Shown here: one piece after another, positions 1-5,471 of the stretch
How positions within the stretch are numbered: position 1 is the first letter of the stretch
How the letters are laid out: the number at the start of each line of letters is the position of its first letter
From: Bacteroidota bacterium
GTDB taxonomy: Bacteria > Bacteroidota > Bacteroidia > Chitinophagales > Saprospiraceae
NCBI GenBank assembly: GCA_024280135.1
Contig: JAJRQS010000165.1
Span: 1-11,585, forward strand
Length of the DNA stretch: 11,585 nucleotides
Reading direction: 5' to 3'
The notes under the pieces: model-generated
What the model was told of the DNA's origin: nothing
Seen by the model: the letters and a program-made list of their open reading frames with translations, nothing else
Database searches by the model: none
Position numbers and translations under genes: made by a program

Positions 1-56
1 ATAGGCTGATCGGATACGAAGATTAGACTTTCAATATGTTGAGCTAGTTTTTTCAT
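1..56 (-). CDS. scpB: Segregation and condensation protein B, N-terminal fragment (cut by window edge)
   Basis: Only the first 18 codons are present; the gene runs off the left edge. Read on the minus strand from the ATG at 56-54, the peptide begins MKKLAQHIESLIFVSDQP. This matches the conserved start of ScpB, a first helix of the form hIEaLIFvs-(E/D)-(Q/E)-P at the start of the winged-helix domain. ScpB is the kleisin-associated partner of ScpA and SMC in the bacterial condensin that compacts and segregates chromosomes in the cytoplasm. The gene is divergent from radA. A TAnnTTTG box lies only 6-13 bases upstream of the start, so the transcript could have almost no leader. The identification rests on 18 residues, so it is good but not certain; the sequence left of the window would settle it. 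Confidence 0.72.
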   Translation of the reverse strand, partial: MKKLAQHIESLIFVSDQP

Positions 57-61
57 TGGTG

Positions 62-69
62 CAAAATTA
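62..69 (-). promoter_or_regulatory. Possible -7 box for near-leaderless scpB
   Basis: On the minus strand these bases read TAATTTTG, a full match to the Bacteroidota -7 consensus TAnnTTTG. They sit so close to the scpB ATG (56) that transcription would begin at or next to the start codon. I see no TTTG at the right distance upstream, so this is half a promoter and may be chance in AT-rich DNA. Confidence 0.3.
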
Positions 70-272
70 CATTCTTTTGTGTGTTTTGGGATAGTGAAAG
101 CACTATTTTTTTTGGGTTTCGGTATTCCTTGCGAAAAAAGCTCTTTTTCCGAAAGGAAATAAATAAGAACAGGGCACTATCGTCGAAACGTAGCACCCTG
201 CATAACCCCAAAAAACCAAATGAAAACAATTATTCTTTAAGCTCTTCAGCTTGTTCTGTCTTAATTATAACA

Positions 273-304
273 CAAAGATAATAAAAATGCCAAAAAAAGG
301 CAAA
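273..304 (-). promoter_or_regulatory. Bacteroidota-type promoter pointing toward scpB
   Basis: On the minus strand TTTG (304-301) is followed after 20 bases by TATCTTTG (280-273), a full match to the TTTG / TAnnTTTG promoter pattern of Bacteroidota. Transcription would start near 267 and give scpB a leader of about 210 bases. The spacer contains a short inverted repeat, TGCC (288-291) and GGCA (299-302), which could be an operator or chance. There is no full match on the plus strand for radA; the nearest is TAATTTAA about 20 bases before its start. Confidence 0.5.
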
Positions 305-345
305 TTGTGACAGGATATTTTCTCATAATTTAATGTTAATACATC

Positions 346-1725
346 GTGGCAAAAGTAAAAACAGCTTTTTTTTGTACCAATTGTGGAAGTAGTTCTCCTA
401 AATGGCAAGGGCAATGTCCTTCGTGCCACGAATGGAATACACTTCACGAAGAAGTAATCTCCAAAGAGTCTAAAGAAGACAACATCAAAAAACTCTGGAG
501 AGGCAAAAACAGCAAAAGAACCGTTTCTAAGCCTAAAAAGCTTTCAGATATTCAAAAAAATGCTATATCTAGGATAAAAACGCCAGATGAAGAGTTTAAT
601 CGGATATTAGGTGGAGGTATTGTACCCGGCTCTCTAGTGCTGATAGGTGGAGAGCCCGGCATAGGAAAGTCGACTTTAATGCTGCAAATCGCACTGAGTA
701 TTCCAGAAAAAGTCTTGTATGTATCGGGGGAGGAAAGTGAACAGCAAGTGAAAATGAGGGCGGTTAGGATTTTGAAAAAAGCGTCAGATTGTTACATTTT
801 GTCGGAAACGAATACCGAAAACATATTTAGGCAGGCAAGTGAACTCGAACCCAGCATCTTAGTTGTCGATTCTATCCAAACGCTATCGTCGCCTTTAATT
901 GAATCTATGCCCGGTAGTGTGTCACAAGTGCGTGAGTGTGCCGGTGAATTACAACGCTATGCAAAAGACAATGATGTGGCTGTCATCCTCATCGGGCACA
1001 TCACCAAAGAAGGAGGCATCGCAGGGCCCAAACTGTTGGAGCATATTGTGGATACTGTTTTGCAGTTTGAAGGGGATCGGCACCATACCTATCGGATTTT
1101 GCGTTCGCTAAAAAATAGATTTGGGTCAACAGACGAACTTGGAATTTACGAGATGCAAGCCACTGGACTTAGGGAAGTGTCTAATCCGTCCGAGTTGTTG
1201 CTTTCGCAAAAAGAAGAAGATTTGAGTGGGAGTGCCATATCCGCTACTTTAGAAGGGGCACGTCCACTTTTAATAGAAACACAAGCGCTTGTGACCCGTG
1301 CCGTATATGGTACGCCTCAACGTTCTGCTACGGGGTTTGATTTAAGGCGATTGTCTATGTTGCTTGCGGTTCTGGAAAAGCGGGGTAATTTCCCTTTCGG
1401 GCTTAATGATGTGTTCTTAAATATTGCTGGTGGTATACGAATAGAAGATCCAGCTTTGGATCTGGCAATTATTACGGCCTTGATTTCTTCCTTGGAAAAT
1501 GTAGCTGTTCCTTCGAAATATTGTTTTGCAGGAGAGGTTGGTCTTTCGGGTGAAATACGTGCAGTCAATCGTATCGATCAACGAATTCAAGAGGCGGATC
1601 GCCTAGGATTCGAAATTATGTTTATCTCGAAGTACAACCTTAAAGGATTGGATATCTCCAAATATAAACTAAAGATAGTATCTTTTACGAAGGTTGAAGA
1701 ATTATATGAACGTTTATTTGGATAG
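346..1725 (+). CDS. radA: DNA repair protein RadA (Sms)
   Basis: RadA is a cytoplasmic RecA-like, DnaB-type helicase that drives branch migration of recombination intermediates. The 459-residue length is normal. Domains in order: a four-cysteine zinc finger (C10, C13, C24, C27); a RecA-like ATPase with Walker A GEPGIGKST (102-110), Walker B ILVVDS (171-176) and the RadA-specific KNRFG motif (256-260); then a Lon-protease-like C-terminal domain (about 290-459) with GEVGLSGEIR (396-405). The start is GTG: it puts MAKVKTAFFC directly before the zinc finger as in other RadA proteins, and there is no suitable ATG. No good Shine-Dalgarno is visible. It is divergent from scpB and followed by 91 bases with no clear terminator. 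All key residues are present, so the gene appears intact. Confidence 0.97.
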   Translation: MAKVKTAFFCTNCGSSSPKWQGQCPSCHEWNTLHEEVISKESKEDNIKKLWRGKNSKRTVSKPKKLSDIQKNAISRIKTPDEEFNRILGGGIVPGSLVLIGGEPGIGKSTLMLQIALSIPEKVLYVSGEESEQQVKMRAVRILKKASDCYILSETNTENIFRQASELEPSILVVDSIQTLSSPLIESMPGSVSQVRECAGELQRYAKDNDVAVILIGHITKEGGIAGPKLLEHIVDTVLQFEGDRHHTYRILRSLKNRFGSTDELGIYEMQATGLREVSNPSELLLSQKEEDLSGSAISATLEGARPLLIETQALVTRAVYGTPQRSATGFDLRRLSMLLAVLEKRGNFPFGLNDVFLNIAGGIRIEDPALDLAIITALISSLENVAVPSKYCFAGEVGLSGEIRAVNRIDQRIQEADRLGFEIMFISKYNLKGLDISKYKLKIVSFTKVEELYERLFG

Positions 1726-1765
1726 GTTGACAATTATCAATAGTTCTACTACGGTTTTAAACCTC

Positions 1766-1799
1766 ATTGTTCTGGATCGGTTTTTTTCCATTACTATTG
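1766..1799 (+). promoter_or_regulatory. Weak candidate promoter for the TPR gene
   Basis: ATTG (1766-1769), a 22-base spacer and TACTATTG (1792-1799) resemble the Bacteroidota TTTG / TAnnTTTG pattern with one mismatch in each box. The position, about 17 bases before the ATG at 1817, would give a short leader. The spacing is at the long end, so this is tentative. Confidence 0.3.
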
Positions 1800-1816
1800 T
1801 ACTATAAATATAGAAA

Positions 1817-3721
1817 ATGGATAGTCAACAATTACAGGAAAAATTAATGAGTGTGTTTCGTTCAATCGAAGAGGCTACTGATACAGATAAAATAGCCTTG
1901 GCTAACGAAGCGATGGAGGTTATCCAAGAATTGTTAACCATTAATCCATTTGACATAGATGCATGGATATGGCGGATGAAGCTACATGCAGGTGTGGGGA
2001 ATAATAGTGCTATTCTTCAAGATGCTGAATTTATTAGCAGTGAGCATAAATTTGGTCCTAATAAAATGGTCGGATATGAATGGTTGGCTTGGGTCTATGA
2101 GGATAAAATGGCTTTACCTGAAAAGGCAATAGAGGTTATTAATAATCAAATAGTAGAAGCATACTCTATGTTCTCGGAGCGGCACGTTCGCGATGAGTAT
2201 GAAGGAGAACTTTTGAATAAAATTGCTTTTATAAAACATAATAATAATCAGACAGATGAGGCTTTAGAGTTATGGAAAAAGTCTTTCGATAAATATCCAT
2301 ATAATCAACATCGGAATGCTGTCGCAGGCATGCTATTACTAGAAGCTAAAGAGTATGATTTTGCATCAGAAATGCTACTAGTTCACTATCGCTATAGCTT
2401 TGGTCAAGATGATGCGTTTGTATTGGAATATACCCAAAAACTATATGCACTTGAGGAAGAAGGTGTGCTTAGTCATCCTTTGTTGATCGGTATTTTGTAT
2501 CATGCCATACGCGATGAAGCAGATAGTTTTGGCTTGCATAATACATTGGATTATTTTCAAAAGTTTCTACCAAAGTTAGAAGCTTATAGTGAAGAGTTTC
2601 CTAATAGCTCTATTATCTGGTCAGCAATAGGAGCCACTTACTTTGAAGACGTAAAAGATTACAAGAAAGCCTTAAAGGCTTTTACTAAAATGCTAGAAGG
2701 GGATCGGCCGACCTTGTTTAATTATATAAAAAAGATACATAAATCAGCAAAAAAGACAAAAACAGATTTCTTCGAATTGCCTTTTGTGTTTGAAGGAAAA
2801 GGAGGTAGTCTGTATAACCACTTGACGGATGTAAGTGACTATGCGGATAATACAGAGAAGAAAAAGAAGAAAAGAAAATATTTAGCCTTAGCTAAGAATT
2901 ATGGAGAAAGATGTTATCAGCAATATCATGATTATTTGATAAATGGAAAGGGAAGTACTTATAATAATCAGCCACATATTTTTGCAATGCTGTGTAATAA
3001 TTTTGGTAATGTTTTGAGTGAGTTGAGTTCTTTGGTTGGGGAAGAAGTAGATTTAGAAATGGCAGGAAGAGGTGCAAAGATGCATCTAGTTGGATATGGA
3101 ATAAGCCCTTTTGTCGAGAATATTGAAAATGCAGGGAGTGACTTTTTTAAAGCAAAAATGTACCAACCCTGTATTGATAGTTATGAAACGTATCTTCGAG
3201 CTTACAGTGGGCAAATAACATACTTTGATGTGCAAAATGCGCTGTGGTTTATTATATCCAGTTACTTCGAAATGAAGGACTATGTGAATTTAGAAAAAAC
3301 TTATAATAGAGCGAAGGATGTATTCGAAGAGGCTGGACCAGGCGTGATAGATGCAGCTAGAGAGTATATCTTTGTAGGAAAAAAGCACTATGTAAATTTG
3401 ATGGAATATACTTACGAATATGAAAAAGCTATTCCCGTTTTAGAGTGGTTTTTAGCACAAGATGTATTTCTTAAATTAGCACCTGATGAGGTAGGTTTGG
3501 CGAATTTCTACATGGCTACTTGCTATATAAAAACGGGGCAAAAAGAGAAGTCAATTGCGTTTTTGCAAAGGTGTGTGGAGTTACTGAAAGATGAGGATAA
3601 TGAGTATTATTATGATAAGTCTGTTGAAGCTGCTGACCGCTTAAAAGAAATGGGAGAAGAAACTGGACATCCTGATGTAAAAAAAAGCAAAGGTTTTTTT
3701 TCGCTGTTCAAAAAAAAATAA
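1817..3721 (+). CDS. TPR-like repeat protein, cytoplasmic, function unknown
   Basis: A 634-residue helix-rich protein with no signal peptide or membrane segment. TPR-like helix pairs can be picked out at about 131-163 (ending in DEALELWKKSFDKYP), 263-296 (DYKKALKAFTKML) and 561-592 (a cysteine-containing helix, then EKSIAFLQRCVELL). Much of the rest looks like degenerate alpha-solenoid. Two lysine-rich stretches stand out: KKKKKRK at 348-354, and a tail at 622-634 that alternates lysines with aromatic and hydrophobic residues (KKSKGFFSLFKKK). The tail could contact membrane lipid or nucleic acid; that is inference. TPR proteins usually act as binding scaffolds and no enzymatic motif is visible. 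The ATG at 1817 lies next to a candidate promoter. The following gene starts 88 bases downstream on the same strand, so co-transcription is possible. I do not recognise a named family. Confidence 0.88.
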   Translation: MDSQQLQEKLMSVFRSIEEATDTDKIALANEAMEVIQELLTINPFDIDAWIWRMKLHAGVGNNSAILQDAEFISSEHKFGPNKMVGYEWLAWVYEDKMALPEKAIEVINNQIVEAYSMFSERHVRDEYEGELLNKIAFIKHNNNQTDEALELWKKSFDKYPYNQHRNAVAGMLLLEAKEYDFASEMLLVHYRYSFGQDDAFVLEYTQKLYALEEEGVLSHPLLIGILYHAIRDEADSFGLHNTLDYFQKFLPKLEAYSEEFPNSSIIWSAIGATYFEDVKDYKKALKAFTKMLEGDRPTLFNYIKKIHKSAKKTKTDFFELPFVFEGKGGSLYNHLTDVSDYADNTEKKKKKRKYLALAKNYGERCYQQYHDYLINGKGSTYNNQPHIFAMLCNNFGNVLSELSSLVGEEVDLEMAGRGAKMHLVGYGISPFVENIENAGSDFFKAKMYQPCIDSYETYLRAYSGQITYFDVQNALWFIISSYFEMKDYVNLEKTYNRAKDVFEEAGPGVIDAAREYIFVGKKHYVNLMEYTYEYEKAIPVLEWFLAQDVFLKLAPDEVGLANFYMATCYIKTGQKEKSIAFLQRCVELLKDEDNEYYYDKSVEAADRLKEMGEETGHPDVKKSKGFFSLFKKK

Positions 3722-3809
3722 AAATTATAGGTTTGATGGGTTTGTTCATTTTGGCAGAAATGTTTAGAAAAGGGAAGTCAATCGACAAAAATAAAAACAA
3801 AAAGAGAAA

Positions 3810-4910
3810 ATGAAATACACAATTATATTTTTAATGTTACTTATTCAACAGGGACTCTTTTCTCAAGAGGTTAGTTCGGCATCTATTTTTCAAGAAGGAA
3901 AACAGATGAAAATGAACAAAGAGGGGGTGTTTGATTTAAACAATCAAACTTTTTCATTTCGGTATTTTGACCGTGGAGGGCAAACAGAGCCTAAAATACT
4001 ATTTTTTGCAGATAAAGCACCTTTTGAACAATTAGGTCAAGATCCAGAAGATGAAGAGCATGGTTTTGGAATAGGAACTACTCGTGCATTGGGTTATGAA
4101 TACAAAAGCTATTATGTTAATACGCTGGAGTATGATTACAAGGGGAATTATATGCTTTCAGAATATTCAAAAAAAATAAAGTCTAGCAAAAAAGGAGTTG
4201 AGCAATACGAATTTACTATTAAACAACTGGAAGGAGTTGAAATGAAAGACTTTTTTCTGGATACATTGTATGTCGCAATATTCTTTGATAATAATTTAGA
4301 CCATAAAATTGACGAAGGAGAACTTGTAAAGTTTACTTTACACTTTTTGAATAGCACTAGTCAGGATCAGGTAGCTGAAGATATTATTAACCTAGAGCAG
4401 ATCGACTTTAAAACTTTTAATGCGGACTTGTTCTATCCTGATGCAGTCAAAAAGCTTAGAATTTTTAAAGGATTGACGACAAAGGATGGCTATGAGCACA
4501 ATGAATATAGTGAAGATCCCGCTGCATTCATTCAGTATAATGACGGGATGTACTCTTCACAAATGAAGTCTGTGTCATTTAGAAATATACATTTTCCTAT
4601 TATGCAAGCAATGACTACTTTGGATGGAAGGTTGATGGCGGTGGCAGCTGTGTCAGAGTATAGTAGCTTTGCGGAAATTAAGAAAGTAAATGAGTCTTTG
4701 TATAGGGATTTTGGAAACCCTGTGCGAAAAGATATAGATGGGCGTACTTCTGTGACCTGGGACATGGGTGATCGAGTACTTCAAATGTCTTTTGAGATAT
4801 ATGAACGATACCCAGAAAAGGTTATCAATCGAATTTTTATCGCAAATAAGAAGGATGTCGATAAAGTGCAAGGGAGATTAGGGTTTGGAATTTGGTATAG
4901 GTTTGATTGA
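3810..4910 (+). CDS. Secreted protein of unknown function with one EF-hand-like loop
   Basis: A 366-residue protein with an N-terminal signal peptide: a short basic start, a hydrophobic core at about 4-16 and likely cleavage near LFSQ (16-19). It is therefore exported to the periplasm or beyond. The predicted mature part is mostly beta-like. At 160-171 the loop DNNLDHKIDEGE fits the EF-hand calcium-binding spacing (D1, N3, D5, K7, I8, D9, E12). The same wording, D.N.D..I..GE followed by a strand, occurs in many Bacteroidota surface proteins just before an immunoglobulin-like domain, and a hydrophobic strand follows here (VKFTLHFLN). No sorting domain, lipobox or membrane anchor is seen at the C-terminus, which ends GFGIWYRFD. 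An imperfect -7 box context (TAGGTTTG at 3728-3735, no matching -33 box) lies upstream. Not a family I can name. Confidence 0.85.
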   Translation: MKYTIIFLMLLIQQGLFSQEVSSASIFQEGKQMKMNKEGVFDLNNQTFSFRYFDRGGQTEPKILFFADKAPFEQLGQDPEDEEHGFGIGTTRALGYEYKSYYVNTLEYDYKGNYMLSEYSKKIKSSKKGVEQYEFTIKQLEGVEMKDFFLDTLYVAIFFDNNLDHKIDEGELVKFTLHFLNSTSQDQVAEDIINLEQIDFKTFNADLFYPDAVKKLRIFKGLTTKDGYEHNEYSEDPAAFIQYNDGMYSSQMKSVSFRNIHFPIMQAMTTLDGRLMAVAAVSEYSSFAEIKKVNESLYRDFGNPVRKDIDGRTSVTWDMGDRVLQMSFEIYERYPEKVINRIFIANKKDVDKVQGRLGFGIWYRFD

Positions 4911-4915
4911 TTTAA

Positions 4916-4931
4916 TACCCAGTTTAGGGTA
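4916..4931 (+). terminator. Small hairpin after the EF-hand-like gene; weak terminator candidate
   Basis: TACCC (4916-4920) and GGGTA (4927-4931) form a perfect 5-bp stem around a 6-base loop, starting 6 bases after the stop codon. The T-rich stretch begins only about 10 bases later rather than directly after the stem, so it is a poor match to a standard intrinsic terminator. Confidence 0.3.
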
Positions 4932-4953
4932 AGATTAGTATATTTAAAATTTA

Positions 4954-5000
4954 TATTTTTTAAAATATATCTCTATTTTTTAAAACTTTTATTTTTTAAT
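4954..5000 (+). repeat. Three T-tract repeats upstream of a strong promoter
   Basis: TATTTTTTAAAA occurs at 4954-4965 and again at 4974-4985, with a shortened copy TATTTTTTAA at 4990-4999. The surrounding 4935-5007 is almost free of G and C. The tracts end about 10 bases before the -33 box at 5010. The arrangement suits an UP-like element or intrinsically bent DNA that strengthens the promoter; this is inference from position and composition. Confidence 0.55.
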
Positions 5001-5009
5001 AAAAAAAGC

Positions 5010-5040
5010 TTTGAGATAAGCTATAAACTGATTATCTTTG
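5010..5040 (+). promoter_or_regulatory. Consensus Bacteroidota promoter for the secreted-protein pair
   Basis: TTTG (5010-5013), a 19-base spacer and TATCTTTG (5033-5040) match the TTTG / TAnnTTTG sigma-A promoter pattern of Bacteroidota at every fixed position. Transcription would start near 5046-5048 and give a leader of about 70 bases before the ATG at 5119. It is the clearest promoter in the window. Confidence 0.72.
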
Positions 5041-5049
5041 AATACTTTG

Positions 5050-5114
5050 AACGGTATTCTTGCCCCCCGTTAGTAGAATAATACCCCCCGTTTAATAGAA
5101 CAAACAAAACGGAG
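5050..5114 (+). promoter_or_regulatory. Structured leader with duplicated C-rich element and ribosome binding site
   Basis: The leader contains two direct copies of a C-rich element, CCCCCCGTTAGTAGAA (5063-5078) and CCCCCCGTTTAATAGAA (5084-5100), with a 21-base period. Each carries CCGTT (5067-5071 and 5088-5092). The complement AACGG occurs near the transcript start (5050-5054) and at 5108-5112, where it runs into the GGAG ribosome binding site (5111-5114). CCGTTT (5088-5093) pairs with AAACGG (5107-5112), which would hide half of that site. GGTATT (5053-5058) can pair with AATACC (5080-5085) as an alternative fold. No known riboswitch class is recognised. Control of translation is inferred from the pairing only. 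Confidence 0.45.
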
Positions 5115-5118
5115 AACA

Positions 5119-5406
5119 ATGAAAACGAACTTATTTTTGATTCTAGCCTTTTGCTTTCTGAGTACAGGTCTTTTTGCGCAAGCTAGTGTTAGTGATGTAA
5201 CAAACGATTTTTCTGTAGTTGAGCATTCAATTCAAAGTGAAGAACAGGCAATTACTACCAATAAAAATGTCGAAAAAAAACCTGCAACTAAGCAGCTGAC
5301 TAAAGAAAAAGGCCCAGTGAACCCAAAGGCAAAATCAACTCCAGGGCATAGTCATTTAGCAAGAAGTAGATATTTGCGGTCAAATGAAATCAAGGGCAAG
5401 GAATAG
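5119..5406 (+). CDS. Small secreted protein, basic C-terminal half, unknown function
   Basis: A 95-residue protein with a clear signal peptide: K2, hydrophobic core at about 4-18 and cleavage likely after FAQA (19-22). The mature part is about 73 residues. Its first half is acidic and polar (DVTNDF, EHSIQSEEQ); its second half is rich in lysine, arginine and proline and has a histidine pair (GHSH). It has no cysteine after the signal peptide, no lipobox and no sorting domain. Low complexity and mixed charge suggest it is largely disordered. It starts 4 bases after a GGAG ribosome binding site and follows the best promoter here. The beta-helix gene starts 65 bases downstream with a very similar signal peptide, so the two are probably transcribed together and may work together outside the cytoplasm. 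I do not recognise a family. Confidence 0.75.
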   Translation: MKTNLFLILAFCFLSTGLFAQASVSDVTNDFSVVEHSIQSEEQAITTNKNVEKKPATKQLTKEKGPVNPKAKSTPGHSHLARSRYLRSNEIKGKE

Positions 5407-5471
5407 AATGCTTTTTTTGTTGAAATCATAGGGTTTTTAAGAAGAAAAGCGTCTTACAATAAACCATAATA

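Noticed and set aside
219..260. A tmRNA-tag-like peptide (NENNYSLSSSA) in the plus strand
   Set aside because: No stop codon follows the would-be tag, and the tRNA-like ends of tmRNA are not present on either side.
81..281. 66-residue open frame on the plus strand between scpB and radA
   Set aside because: Unusual, serine/lysine-rich composition with no recognisable domain, starts at the promoter region of scpB, and has no ribosome binding site. Most likely chance.
230..330. Minus-strand short open frame ending TEQAEELKE-stop
   Set aside because: It resembles a normal protein C-terminus, but the frame has no start codon and is closed by a TGA about 30 codons upstream. It could be a remnant of a lost gene, but there is too little to call.
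1741..1790. Possible terminator after radA (T-run near 1781)
   Set aside because: The T-run is present, but I find no stem of useful length directly before it; GGTT/AACC near 1754 gives only 4 bp.
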